Assembly (NCBI GenBank): GCA_035518635.1
Contig: DATIXI010000055.1
Coordinates: 12,778 to 76,777, forward strand
Length of the DNA: 64,000 nucleotides
Reading direction: 5' to 3'
From: AC-32 sp035518635
Lineage (GTDB): Bacteria > Actinomycetota > Thermoleophilia > Gaiellales > Gaiellaceae
Below the pieces are notes generated by a model. The model was not told where the DNA came from. It searched no databases and saw only the letters and a program-made list of their open reading frames with translations. Below are positions 15,945 through 23,582 of this stretch, piece by piece. Every line of letters begins with the position of its first letter. Position 1 is the stretch's first letter. The translations under genes and the position numbers were made by a program.

Positions 15945-16718
15945 CTAGCAGGCCCCGACCGAGTCGCGGGCAATGACGGGATCGACCGCGTCCGGCCCGA
16001 CGTCCAGCGTCAGCCTCGGGAACTTCCCCGCACAGAGCGTCGAGTGCTCGACGCCGGAGCGGACCGAGCGCTGGATGCTGACGGTGTGGGCGGCCGATCC
16101 GCCGAGGCGGCATCGGACGCAGACCACGTCGGTCGGCGGCGCCCGCGACCGGCCCGACTCCTTGATGAACAGATTCGAGTTGATCAGCCGTTCGCCCGCG
16201 CGGCCGCAGTCGATGCGCAGCCGCTCGAGCGTGATCCTGGCGCCGCCCATCACCTGCACGCCGTCCTGGTGGACGGCCGGCAGCTTCCCCAGGCAGCGGA
16301 TGCTGCCGCCCCGGACGGTCAGGTCGTGGACGCCGTCGGCGATCTTGACCCCGTCGGCCACCCAGGTCCTGACGACGAGCCTGCCGATCCGGCCGGTGCA
16401 GCCGCGCTCGAGGTGGACCGCGTCGCCGCCGCGGCGGCTCGGATGAGCCCGAGTCATCGTGACCGTGACCGAGGCGAGGCCGACGGGCCCGGCACAGACC
16501 CAGGTCTCGTCGGTCAGCGAGACCGCTTGGAGCCCGGGCCGCCGGTGTTCTGGCGGATCGCGCTTCAGCAGGGCCGCGAAGCCCGGGAGGAGGTGGCTCT
16601 CAGTCGACTGACCGGGCCCCGGCGGTCGCGCCGCGCCTGAGGCGGCGAGCCCCCCGGTTAAGGCAAGCGCGAGCGCGAGCAGCACGAGTGCCGAGCGGCC
16701 GGTCACAGGCTCGTGCAT
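15945..16718 (-). CDS. Secreted right-handed beta-helix protein (family A copy 2)
   Basis: A 257-residue protein with a signal peptide (RSALVLLALALALTGGLAAS). The region from ETWVCAGPVGL to the C-terminal VGAC aligns along its length with the beta-helix protein at 9422. Shared blocks include RGCTGRIGRLVV, WVADGVKIADGVHDLTVRGG, SIRCLGKLPAVHQDGVQ, RLINSNLFIKESG and RSVRSGVEHSTLC. It lacks the C-terminal extension of copy 1 and ends one residue after the last conserved Cys. It should be exported and act on or bind the exopolysaccharide. Start 16718 was chosen for the signal peptide; no clear ribosome site is present. Confidence 0.65.
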   Translation of the reverse strand: MHEPVTGRSALVLLALALALTGGLAASGAARPPGPGQSTESHLLPGFAALLKRDPPEHRRPGLQAVSLTDETWVCAGPVGLASVTVTMTRAHPSRRGGDAVHLERGCTGRIGRLVVRTWVADGVKIADGVHDLTVRGGSIRCLGKLPAVHQDGVQVMGGARITLERLRIDCGRAGERLINSNLFIKESGRSRAPPTDVVCVRCRLGGSAAHTVSIQRSVRSGVEHSTLCAGKFPRLTLDVGPDAVDPVIARDSVGAC

Positions 16719-16866
16719 CGGCCCGCCCCGGGGCCCGGGCATCCCTCGACTCAGGGAGGCAGCGCCGGGAGCAAGCCGTGTCGGCGGTGCGAGTGCTGGC
16801 GCAACCTGTGCGTGAACCCGGCCGTTAGGAGAGCGTCCTCGCCGCGTCGATCGCACAAGCTGGGAT

Positions 16867-16896
16867 GGGGGATCGGCGCTGCGGCACCGATCTCCC
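16867..16896 (-). terminator. Hairpin downstream of the ABM-domain gene
   Basis: On the minus strand, GGAGATCGGTGC, a CGCA loop and GCGCCGATCCCC form a 12-bp stem with one mismatch and one G-U pair, starting about 30 nt after the stop at 16926. There is no long U-run, so the termination mode is uncertain. Confidence 0.4.
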
Positions 16897-16925
16897 ACCC
16901 GTGCGGAGGTGACCCCGCGAGGTGC

Positions 16926-17216
16926 TCAGACCTCGAAGACCGCGACCTCGTACCGCCCGACCTTCGGCGCGTCCGTCGCGCCCATCTCGTTCGCAGCCTG
17001 CGCCCGCAAGGTGTTCGCGCTGTCCTCGCTCGCCTGCATGGCCTGCTCGTCTTCCCAGAGGGTGATCGCCAGCGCATCGCCGCTCTCGCGGTCGAGCAGG
17101 AGGATCGCGCCCCTTCCGTTGTCGCGTACGTATGGGACGACGTTGGCGCGGAAGTTGTCGATGCCGGCGTCAGCGTTGGCGGGCGATCCGGCCAGAGATG
17201 TCACTCGTGCATGCAT
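16926..17216 (-). CDS. Small ABM-fold (antibiotic biosynthesis monooxygenase-like) protein
   Basis: A 96-residue protein. The order of short strands and helices and the segments GAILLLDRESGDALAITLW and RYEVAVFEV fit the dimeric alpha/beta-barrel ABM superfamily. The ATG at 17216 has an excellent AGGAGG ribosome site 7 nt upstream. Proteins of this size are usually dimeric monooxygenase-like or heme/quinol-handling proteins. No catalytic residue set can be assigned here. It is a single-gene unit with a hairpin downstream. Confidence 0.65.
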   Translation of the reverse strand: MHARVTSLAGSPANADAGIDNFRANVVPYVRDNGRGAILLLDRESGDALAITLWEDEQAMQASEDSANTLRAQAANEMGATDAPKVGRYEVAVFEV

Positions 17217-17312
17217 CGTGAGCCCTCCTGGTTCGATGGTCGAGAGCGACTATCTCAGCCCCGGGGTATGGCGGTCGGCCTCCGCCGGGCCAGGGCCGAG
17301 CCAAGGCGCACA

Positions 17313-17342
17313 GAGAAACCCGCCGTTTCCAGCGGGTTTCTC
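17313..17342 (-). terminator. Strong intrinsic-type hairpin after tRNA-Val
   Basis: GAGAAACCCGC (17313-17323) and GCGGGTTTCTC (17332-17342) are perfectly complementary over 11 bp with an 8-nt loop. The hairpin lies 2 nt downstream of the 3' end of the minus-strand tRNA-Val gene, where a terminator is expected. Confidence 0.7.
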
Positions 17343-17344
17343 AG

Positions 17345-17416
17345 TGGGCGTGCCTGGGATTGAACCAGGGACCTCCCGCGTGTGAAGCGGGCGCTCTCCC
17401 GCTGAGCTACACGCCC
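17345..17416 (-). tRNA. tRNA-Val (anticodon CAC)
   Basis: The reverse complement folds as a cloverleaf: acceptor GGGCGTG with CACGCCC, D-arm AGCTCAGCGGGAGAGC, anticodon stem CCCGC/GCGGG with loop TTCACAC, and T-arm CCTGGTTCAATCCCAGG. Loop position 34-36 reads CAC, decoding GUG valine. The discriminator is A and no CCA is encoded. Confidence 0.95.
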
Positions 17417-17448
17417 GACCGTCTGAGGATACCGCCGCGCCCGACCGA

Positions 17449-17898
17449 TCAGTGCACCTGATCCCACAGCACCCAGGCCGTGGGCGTGCGCGCGACGTAG
17501 AACCAGAGGTTGCCACGCAGATCGGGCGAGGCTCGCTCGGCAGGCAGGAAGATCTGCACCAGGGCGCTGCGCGTGAAGGCCGCTCCTCGGCATGACCGCC
17601 GCGTCGGCAGGATGTCGCCCTTCCGGTGCGTGTGCCGGAGCCCGATGACGCGCGCGCCACGGATCCGGAGGCTGGGCTGCCACTGCTTCGCGACGGCCGG
17701 CAAGGCCAGGAGCGCGGCGCGCTTCGCCCCGACGAGTCCGCTTCGACCCAGACGGAGGGCGTGCGAGGGGCACCTTCCCCACGCGTCTTGTGTGGCGGGC
17801 GCGCGCACGGGGGCCGAGCCGAGGTGGGCCACGACGGGATAACCCGCCGCCGGAGAGAGCGCGGCGGTCGCCAGTGCTGCGGCCACGCCTGCCTTCAT
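17449..17898 (-). CDS. Small secreted protein of unknown function
   Basis: A 149-residue protein with a weak signal-like N-terminus (MKAGVAAALATAALSPAAGY) followed by a basic region. Two cysteines (WGRCPSH and RRSCRGAAF) could form a disulfide. The C-terminal half is beta-like (ALVQIFLPAERASP, NLWFYVARTPTAWVLW). I do not recognise a family. The ATG at 17898 follows TATACC by 7 nt, close to the leaderless pattern seen elsewhere. It lies between the LLM oxidoreductase gene and tRNA-Val, on the same strand as both. Confidence 0.6.
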   Translation of the reverse strand: MKAGVAAALATAALSPAAGYPVVAHLGSAPVRAPATQDAWGRCPSHALRLGRSGLVGAKRAALLALPAVAKQWQPSLRIRGARVIGLRHTHRKGDILPTRRSCRGAAFTRSALVQIFLPAERASPDLRGNLWFYVARTPTAWVLWDQVH

Positions 17899-17951
17899 CA
17901 GTGCCGGTATAGCGCCTTTTGGCGCGACTTGCCGGCCCAGGCGGCCAGAGT

Positions 17952-18833
17952 CTAGGCGGGGAGCAGCGGCGCGACCTCCGCGCCGAAGCGGCGGATCCGC
18001 TCGTCGAGGCCGTCGGCGTCGTAGTCGAGGTTCAGGACGAAGCCGTTGCAACCCGCCTCGACGTACTCGGCGAGCCGCTCGACGATCCACTCCGCTGGGC
18101 CCGCGATCGCGTGACGACCGCGCTCGTCCATGCCTGCCGCGGGCTCGTCCGCGAAGGTGGCGTTGATGCGGAGGACGACGCGGCCGTTGTGCCGCCGCTC
18201 GCGGAACTCGGCCGCCATCTCCCGCAGCTCTTCCGGCGGGAGGGCTACTGGATGCCACACGCCCGTCTTCGCGGCGCGGCGGAGCGTCGCCTTCGAGACG
18301 CCCGCGACCCAGAGCTCCGGGCCGCCCGGCCGCACGAGCGCCGGCGCCAGCCAGCCGTCGACGGAGAGGAGCGTGCCCTCGTAGCGGACGCGACCCGGCA
18401 TCTGCTCGAAGACCGAGGCGGCCAGGTCGAGCCACTCGTCCAGGAGCCTGCCGCGCTGCTCGAACGGCGCTTGGAGCGTCTCGAACTCGCCCTCCATCCA
18501 GCCGGCGGCGACCGCGGTCACGATCCGTCCGCCCGAGAGCAGGTCGAGCGTCGTCAGCTCCTTGAGCACCACGAGCGGCTGCCGCGCCGGGACGATCAGC
18601 GCCGAGACGCCGAGCTCGAGCCGCTCCGTACGGGCCGCGAGGAACGCGAGCGAGACGAGCGGCTCCGCGATCGACCCGTAGATCGGCGCGTGCTCCTCGG
18701 GGACGATCAGGTGGTCGGTCGCCCAGGCGGAGTCGAAGCCCGCCTCCTCCGCGGCCACGGCCGCGGACGCGAGCCGCTCGGCCTGGAGGCGGTCGCCGTA
18801 GTTCGGGAGGATCAGGCCGAGGTGAAGGGCCAC
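17952..18833 (-). CDS. LLM class (luciferase-like) oxidoreductase, probably F420-dependent
   Basis: A 293-residue TIM-barrel protein. LHLGLILPNYGDRLQAERL at the N-terminus, EEAGFDSAWATDHLIVP and LLSGGRIVTAVAAGWMEGEF are typical of the bacterial luciferase-like superfamily, in the branch that mostly binds F420 in actinobacteria. RLEYVEAGCNGFVLNLD-type sequence near the C-terminus completes the barrel. The substrate is unknown. The GTG at 18833 is exactly 6 nt after TAGCGT, so the message is probably leaderless. F420 rather than FMN is inferred from family and lineage. Confidence 0.8.
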   Translation of the reverse strand: MALHLGLILPNYGDRLQAERLASAAVAAEEAGFDSAWATDHLIVPEEHAPIYGSIAEPLVSLAFLAARTERLELGVSALIVPARQPLVVLKELTTLDLLSGGRIVTAVAAGWMEGEFETLQAPFEQRGRLLDEWLDLAASVFEQMPGRVRYEGTLLSVDGWLAPALVRPGGPELWVAGVSKATLRRAAKTGVWHPVALPPEELREMAAEFRERRHNGRVVLRINATFADEPAAGMDERGRHAIAGPAEWIVERLAEYVEAGCNGFVLNLDYDADGLDERIRRFGAEVAPLLPA

Positions 18834-18846
18834 GGCGAGACGCTAG

Positions 18847-18878
18847 CGGTGGGGCCGCACACGGGCACGGCCCCACCG
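18847..18878 (-). terminator. Perfect 11-bp hairpin downstream of the Asp-box protein gene
   Basis: CGGTGGGGCCG (18847-18857) pairs perfectly with CGGCCCCACCG (18868-18878) across a 10-nt loop. It begins 10 nt after the stop of the minus-strand gene ending at 18889 and lies just before the promoter of the next gene. Confidence 0.6.
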
Positions 18879-18888
18879 TGGAGCGGTC

Positions 18889-20484
18889 TTACTTGCGCGC
18901 GTAGTAGATGAACTGCAGGAACAGCCCGGGTGTGAACGGGGACGGGTCGCGCATGTCCGTCCACGTGGCGTTGGCATGCCCGTCGCTCCCGTAGTCGAGA
19001 CCGATGTAGTCGCCGTGGAAGACGGCGCAGAACTCGCACCCTTCGACGCCGGCCTGGAAGAACTCCGACTCCGTCGGGTTCGACGGCTCGGTGCTCATGA
19101 TGGTCTTCGAGAACGCGCCCGGCTGGCCCTCGGCCAGCGCGGTGTCGTAGGTCGGCCCGTTGAACTTGCCGCGGTCGTGGTAGAGGACGCCGACCTTGCC
19201 GTTCACCGGGTTCACGTCGACCCACGGGAACCACTGGTCGCCCTTGCCCTTGTCCACCTGCGACGGATACGTCCAGCTGTTGCCGCCGTCGGACGAGCGG
19301 ACGATGAAGACGTCCGAGTTGGTGACCGGGTTGTTGCTGTCGTGGACACCGTTCCGGTTGTCCGAGAAGACGAGGTAGAGCTTCCCGTTCTCCTTCGGGC
19401 TGGCGACGATGTTGCCCGCGCCCCAGACGCGCACCTGGTAGCCGGTCAGCGTCTGCCGGCCGTCGACGTTGATCGGGTAGTCACGCGCTCCGTCCTCCAT
19501 GCCTGCGACGAAGCTCGGCTTCGACCAGTGGTCGCCGCCGTCCTTGGACTTGACGACGAGGTACTGGTCGTCGAACTCCTCCGGCGACTCCCACAGCGAC
19601 TCGTTCTGGCTGTTCATGAACGCGACGTAGACGGTCCCGTCGGGACTCGTCGTGATGACCGACGCCTGGGACTCGTCGCACTGGCCCTTCTTGCCCTCAG
19701 TCTGGAAGGTGCAGAGATCGCGGTTCGAGCCCGAGATCTCCTGCGGCTTCGTCCAGTGCTTGCCGCCGTCGTCGCTGTGGCTCTCCATGATCGGCGACTC
19801 CACGAACTCGCCGAAGTTCGACAGGAACGCCGTCCAGGTGACGTACGTCCGGCCGAAGTACGGCGAGCGTGGGTTGTTGTCGGTCGCGATCCAGTCCTTG
19901 TCGTTGAAGACCTGGACCGCGTCGAGGTCGCAACCCTGGCCGAATCCGACGACCTTGGGGTTGTCCCAGGTGAGGCCACCGTCCTTCGAGGGCGAGACCA
20001 CGACGTCCCCGTCACAGGCTTCGCCGTCTTCGGCGAACGTGTAATTGAGCGACGAGTGGAGCGCGACGTGGTGCTTGACGTCGATCGTGGTCACCGGGTC
20101 GCTGCCGGTTCTCGTGTCGTCCTCGGTGGACATGTTCCCGGTCGACCAGCTCTTGCCCGCGTCGAACGACGTGTAGTACTGGTCGCAGCACGACCCGTAG
20201 TCGTTCGAGCTCGAAATCATGTGCTTCGGGTTCGACGGGTCGACCACGATGTTCGGCTCGTTGTTCGGAAACGGGTCGTCGCAGTCGAGGTTGGTGTTGA
20301 AGCCTCCGGAGAGGGCGGTGCACTCGAAGACCCAGTTGTGGACCGCGTTCGGCGGGATCGTCCGCACGAAGGGTTGCTTCTCGGCGCCTTCGCCGCCCGG
20401 AGGGTCGGCCCGCACGCTCGTGGCGAGGAACAGGCCGATCGCCGCTGTCACGAGAAGCAGCAGCGGAAGTCGAATTTTGCTCAT
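18889..20484 (-). CDS. Secreted Asp-box (BNR/sialidase-fold) repeat protein
   Basis: A 531-residue protein with a signal peptide (RLPLLLLVTAAIGLFLATSV). At least five Asp-box motifs follow: SFDAGKSW, SKDGGLTW, SDDGGKHW, SKDGGDHW and SSDGGNSW. They mark the blades of a sialidase-like beta-propeller. The Arg triad and Tyr/Glu of true sialidases are not evident, so glycan binding is as likely as hydrolysis. A ribosome site AAGGGGGAG precedes ATG 20484. Several Cys pairs (CCDQYY, GCEFCAVF) suggest extracellular disulfides. It lies 44 bp downstream of the coiled-coil gene and has its own terminator. Confidence 0.75.
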   Translation of the reverse strand: MSKIRLPLLLLVTAAIGLFLATSVRADPPGGEGAEKQPFVRTIPPNAVHNWVFECTALSGGFNTNLDCDDPFPNNEPNIVVDPSNPKHMISSSNDYGSCCDQYYTSFDAGKSWSTGNMSTEDDTRTGSDPVTTIDVKHHVALHSSLNYTFAEDGEACDGDVVVSPSKDGGLTWDNPKVVGFGQGCDLDAVQVFNDKDWIATDNNPRSPYFGRTYVTWTAFLSNFGEFVESPIMESHSDDGGKHWTKPQEISGSNRDLCTFQTEGKKGQCDESQASVITTSPDGTVYVAFMNSQNESLWESPEEFDDQYLVVKSKDGGDHWSKPSFVAGMEDGARDYPINVDGRQTLTGYQVRVWGAGNIVASPKENGKLYLVFSDNRNGVHDSNNPVTNSDVFIVRSSDGGNSWTYPSQVDKGKGDQWFPWVDVNPVNGKVGVLYHDRGKFNGPTYDTALAEGQPGAFSKTIMSTEPSNPTESEFFQAGVEGCEFCAVFHGDYIGLDYGSDGHANATWTDMRDPSPFTPGLFLQFIYYARK

Positions 20485-20528
20485 CTCTCCCCCTTGGTTG
20501 CCTGCCTGCAGAACGTACTAGATGAGGC

Positions 20529-21077
20529 TCAGCTGGGCTTGAGGTCCCGCACGAGCGGCTCCTCGCGGCGCCTCGAAGGAAGCACGTCCTCGACGAGCGC
20601 GGCCACTTCTTCGAGGCGGTCCAAAATGTCCCGCTTCCGCTGCTCGAGGGTTCGCACCTCGGCCCGCAGCTGCTCCTGACGGCCGCGGAGGTCGCTCTCG
20701 GCGTCACGCACCATCTTCTCGGTCCTCTCCCGGATCGCGGTCGACTTGATCTCGGCGTCCTCGACCACGTCGCGCGCCTCGTCCTCCGCCTGCTGGCGGT
20801 GCTGCTTCGCATATGCCTCGACGGCCTGGCGCATGTCGCGCGCGTACTCCTCGGCCTCGGCCCGGGTGGCACGGGCGTCCTTCGTCAGCTCCTCCGTCAG
20901 GCGCTCGGCTTCCTGGGCGGCCAGCCGCTCCAGCTCCGATGCCTCGGTACGTGCTTCGTGGCGGATCTGCTCGGCCGTCTGCTCGGCGGCCTCGAGGATC
21001 CCGGCGACGCGCTCGCCGAGAGCGGCGTACTCGGACGGCTCGGTGGTTACCTGCTCGCTGCGTCGGCTCTCGTCCAC
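20529..21077 (-). CDS. Coiled-coil protein, DivIVA-like in character
   Basis: A 182-residue, highly charged protein that is almost entirely alpha-helical with heptad spacing from about residue 20 to 165 (long Ala/Glu/Arg runs such as EEYARDMRQAVEAYAKQHRQ). No membrane segment or enzymatic motif is present. The composition resembles DivIVA/Wag31-related or ATP synthase b-like coiled coils of actinobacteria, but the N-terminal DivIVA membrane-binding motif is not seen. The GTG at 21077 lies 12 nt after TAGGTT without a clear ribosome site. A structural or polar scaffold role is a guess. Confidence 0.65.
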   Translation of the reverse strand: MDESRRSEQVTTEPSEYAALGERVAGILEAAEQTAEQIRHEARTEASELERLAAQEAERLTEELTKDARATRAEAEEYARDMRQAVEAYAKQHRQQAEDEARDVVEDAEIKSTAIRERTEKMVRDAESDLRGRQEQLRAEVRTLEQRKRDILDRLEEVAALVEDVLPSRRREEPLVRDLKPS

Positions 21078-21381
21078 GCGAAGGGAGGGAACCTAGTGGA
21101 TCGGGACGGGCCCGGCAAGGACCTTGCGGCCCCTGGCAGCCTGCCGACCGGTTCACACCGGCCGGCTCAGAGTGAATCTCGGGAGAAGCTCAGCTCGCCG
21201 AAGCGATGCGCTGGCCCAAGCCCGCAACCGGGAAGTTCCGGAGCTTGCGCTTGAGGAGGTTCGTAGGCATGGCCGCCTGCCTTTCGTCCGCAGTTGATAC
21301 GCCGAGGTAAACGTCGGCCGGATCTGGCCTTCGCCCCATCCCTCGAAGGAGTCCATCCGAGCCGGCTTCTAGCTTTTCGCC
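21078..21381. other. 304-bp intergenic region, with a possible 26-codon ORF at 21270-21190 (minus)
   Basis: This gap between divergent genes holds no recognised gene. A 26-codon minus-strand frame begins at an ATG at 21270 with AGGCAGG about 5 nt upstream and ends at 21190. Its product is basic (MPTNLLKRKLRNFPVAGLGQ at the start). It could be a small protein or chance. TAGCTT at 21370-21375 is placed 6 nt before the aquaporin ATG and is probably its -10. I see no riboswitch or repeat here. Confidence 0.3.
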
Positions 21382-22077
21382 ATGCACTTGGACGTGCCTG
21401 GAAAGGCGGTGGCGGAGTTCGTCGGCGCCTTCGCGCTGATTTTCGCCGGCGCAGGCTCGATCATCGCCACGCAGGGCCACGACCTCGTCGTGATCGCGCT
21501 CGCGCACGGGCTCGCAATCGGCGTGATGGCCTCGGCCGTCGGACACATCTCGGGCGGGCACTTCAACCCGGCGATCACGTTCGGGTTCCTCGTCACGCGG
21601 AAAATCAAGCCCGCGCTTGCCTGCGTCTACTGGGCCGCGCAGCTCGCGGGTGCCGTCGTCGCAGCGCTGCTTCTGAGCTGGCTCTTGCCGCAGCTCGAGG
21701 TCAACCGCGTCCAGCTCGGCGTTCCGGCGCTCGGGCCCGGGATCAGCAGCGGCCAGGGCATCGTGATCGAGGGCATCCTCACGTTCTTCCTGGTGTGGGT
21801 CGTCTTCGCATGCGCCGCCGACCCGGAGGGCGCGTTCCGGCTGGTCGCGGGGCTCGCGATCGGCTTCACGATCACGCTCGACATCTGCATGGGCGGCCCG
21901 TTCACGGGCGCCGCGATGAACCCGGCCCGCGCGTTCGGGCCCCAGCTCGTGCAGAACGACTGGAGCAACTGGTGGGTCTGGTACGTCGGGCCGCTGCTCG
22001 GCGGCGCTCTCGCGGCCCTCGTCTACGAGCTCCTCTACCTGCGCGCGCGCCGGCCCGAGGCCGAGACCGCCGGCTAG
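21382..22077 (+). CDS. Aquaporin/glycerol facilitator family channel (MIP)
   Basis: A 231-residue membrane protein with six hydrophobic segments and both NPA boxes: GGHFNPAITFGF (about residue 55) and FTGAAMNPARAFGP (about 175). AEFVGAFALIFAGAG is the usual first helix. Length and the short loop after the second NPA favour a water channel over GlpF, but the selectivity residues are not assigned. The ATG is 6 nt after TAGCTT. The cupredoxin-like gene follows 31 bp downstream. Confidence 0.9.
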   Translation: MHLDVPGKAVAEFVGAFALIFAGAGSIIATQGHDLVVIALAHGLAIGVMASAVGHISGGHFNPAITFGFLVTRKIKPALACVYWAAQLAGAVVAALLLSWLLPQLEVNRVQLGVPALGPGISSGQGIVIEGILTFFLVWVVFACAADPEGAFRLVAGLAIGFTITLDICMGGPFTGAAMNPARAFGPQLVQNDWSNWWVWYVGPLLGGALAALVYELLYLRARRPEAETAG

Positions 22078-22108
22078 ATCCGGCCTCGCAAGGTGGTAGG
22101 TTGCCGCC

Positions 22109-22618
22109 GTGCTCCTGGCGGCGCTGACAACCGACGCCAAGCTCGGGCTCGGGCTGATGGCCGCCCTATTCGTCGGCTTCTCGCTGATCGTCGCCCTCGT
22201 CGTACCGCGCCGAAACCCTGACTTTCCGGGAAAGCGCCTCCCGGCCTTCGTCGTCGTGAGCGTGCTGCTCTTCGTCGGGATGATCTCCGCCGTCCTCGTG
22301 TTCGGCGGCAAGACGAAGGCCGAGACCGAGGCAGCGCGCGAGAAGATCGCGGTGGGGGAGACCGACTACGCGCTCGAGGTGCCGAAGACGACGGTCTCGC
22401 CCGGCATCTACACGCTCGAGGTCACGAACTACGGTCAGATCCCGCACAACCTGACCGTGCAAGGGCCGGGCGGCAAGAAGAAGGGCACGAAGACGATCGA
22501 GCCTGGCGACAGCGCGAGCCTCGTGATCCACCTGCGCAAGGGCGACTACGTCTTCTTCAGCTCGCTTCCGGGTCAGCAGCAGGCGGGCGTGACCGAGACC
22601 GTCACCGTCTCCGAGTAG
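22109..22618 (+). CDS. Membrane-anchored cupredoxin-like protein lacking copper ligands
   Basis: A 169-residue protein with two hydrophobic segments (about residues 10-32 and 45-66) followed by a beta-domain of about 100 residues outside the membrane. TLEVTNYGQIPHNLTVQGPG is the first-ligand region of type 1 copper proteins. The ligand loop reads YVFFSSLPGQQQAGV where blue copper proteins have a Y-x-F-x-C-x-x-P-G-H-x-x-A-G-M pattern. Cys, His and Met are thus replaced by Ser, Gln and Val, so copper binding of the usual kind is not expected. The GTG is 6 nt after TAGGTT, and a hairpin follows the stop. Confidence 0.7.
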   Translation: MLLAALTTDAKLGLGLMAALFVGFSLIVALVVPRRNPDFPGKRLPAFVVVSVLLFVGMISAVLVFGGKTKAETEAAREKIAVGETDYALEVPKTTVSPGIYTLEVTNYGQIPHNLTVQGPGGKKKGTKTIEPGDSASLVIHLRKGDYVFFSSLPGQQQAGVTETVTVSE

Positions 22619-22621
22619 CAA

Positions 22622-22641
22622 GGGCCCGGTCGCCCGGGCCC
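22622..22641. terminator. GC-rich hairpin between a plus-strand gene and a minus-strand tRNA
   Basis: GGGCCCGG (22622-22629) and CCGGGCCC (22634-22641) form an 8-bp stem with a 4-nt loop. It is placed 4 nt after the cupredoxin-like stop and 13 nt beyond the 3' end of tRNA-Ser, and so could serve both converging transcripts. Confidence 0.55.
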
Positions 22642-22653
22642 CTGTGAGTCAAG

Positions 22654-22742
22654 CGGAGAGGGCGGGATTTGAACCCGCGACGGACCTTTCGACCCGTACG
22701 CGATTTCCAGTCGCGCTCCTTAGACCGCTCGGACACCTCTCC
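22654..22742 (-). tRNA. tRNA-Ser (anticodon GGA)
   Basis: The reverse complement gives acceptor GGAGAGG/CCTCTCC, a D-arm GTGTCCGAGCGGTCTAAGGA, an anticodon loop CTGGAAA (anticodon GGA, UCC/UCU codons) and a long variable arm GTACGGGTCGAAAGGTCCGT typical of tRNA-Ser. The T-arm CGGGTTCAAATCCCG follows. The discriminator is G and no CCA is encoded. Confidence 0.95.
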
Positions 22743-22821
22743 AGGCGGGAGCAGGGTACCGCGTCGACGGTCGAGGTTCGGCGCCGGGGAGCGGCCGCGT
22801 AGCCTGAGTCCGATCGAGTCG

Positions 22822-23334
22822 ATGACGCGCGTCCTCTATCTCCTGCGGCACGCGAAATCCAGCTGGGAGGACCCGAGCCTTCCCGACCGCGAGCGACCCC
22901 TCGCGCCGCGGGGCCGCAGGGACTCCCAGCGGATCGCGAAGCACCTCGCCCGGCTCGAGATCGATCCCGAGCTCGTGCTCTGCTCGGACGCCGTGCGCAC
23001 GCGCGAGACCCTCGAGCTCATCAGGCCGGCGTTGGGCGCCGCGGAGGTCCGGCTCGAGGAGGGGCTCTATGCGGCATCCTCCGACGAGCTGCTCGAGCGC
23101 ATTCGTCTCGTGCCCGAGACGGTGACGTCGGTGATGCTGATCGGCCACAACCCCGGCATGCAGGCGCTCGCCCTCCTCCTCGTCTCGCGCGGCGCGGAGC
23201 TGGAGCGGCTCGAGGCGAAGTTCCCGACCGCCGCGCTCGCCACGCTCGTGTTCCCGAAGACGACCTGGAACGACATCGCGCCGGCCGACGCGACGCTGGC
23301 CGGATACGTCGTCCCGAAGCAGTTGCGCTCGTAA
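22822..23334 (+). CDS. sixA: SixA-type phosphohistidine phosphatase
   Basis: A 170-residue histidine-phosphatase-superfamily protein. LYLLRHAKSSWEDPSLPDRE contains the catalytic RHG-like RHA motif with the phospho-accepting His and the extension typical of SixA. VLIGHNPGMQALALLL-type sequence holds the second His. CSDAVRTRETLELI supplies the conserved Arg. SixA proteins dephosphorylate histidine-containing phosphotransfer or PTS proteins; the target here is unknown. ATG 22822 was chosen because the conserved core begins immediately after it. TAGCCT lies 16 nt upstream. Confidence 0.85.
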   Translation: MTRVLYLLRHAKSSWEDPSLPDRERPLAPRGRRDSQRIAKHLARLEIDPELVLCSDAVRTRETLELIRPALGAAEVRLEEGLYAASSDELLERIRLVPETVTSVMLIGHNPGMQALALLLVSRGAELERLEAKFPTAALATLVFPKTTWNDIAPADATLAGYVVPKQLRS

Positions 23335-23384
23335 GACGCCGGCGACTGCCAATGAACCACGCGCAGCGATCGTAGGCTTGGGCC

Positions 23385-23561
23385 ATGCACAGGTGGGAGT
23401 ACCTGGTCGAGTCCTCGACGATCGCGATCTCCGACATCGCCCGCCAATGCGATGAGGCGGGGGAGCAGGGGTGGGAGCTCGTTTCCGCCCTTGTGGTTCA
23501 AGAGACGTCCGGGCTCGCACGGACACGCCTGATCTTCAAGCGGGCGAAGCCCCAGCGCTGA
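23385..23561 (+). CDS. Small DUF4177-like protein
   Basis: A 58-residue frame starting at ATG 23385, which lies exactly 6 nt after TAGGCT and so fits the leaderless pattern of the window. MHRWEYLVES, EAGEQGWELVSALV and a terminal IFKRAK match the small DUF4177 family, whose members carry a W-E-Y start, a G-W-E-L-V centre and a final F-K-R. The function of the family is unknown. The gene is short, but codon use and motif order support it. It converges with the peptidoglycan-binding protein gene with 21 bp between. Confidence 0.7.
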   Translation: MHRWEYLVESSTIAISDIARQCDEAGEQGWELVSALVVQETSGLARTRLIFKRAKPQR

Positions 23562-23582
23562 GCCGCGGGTACCGAGCCCTCG

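Noticed and set aside
17912..17925. GCGCC-TTTT-GGCGC hairpin as a terminator of the LLM gene
   Set aside because: The stem is only 5 bp and overlaps the likely promoter region of the next gene, so the evidence is too weak to list.
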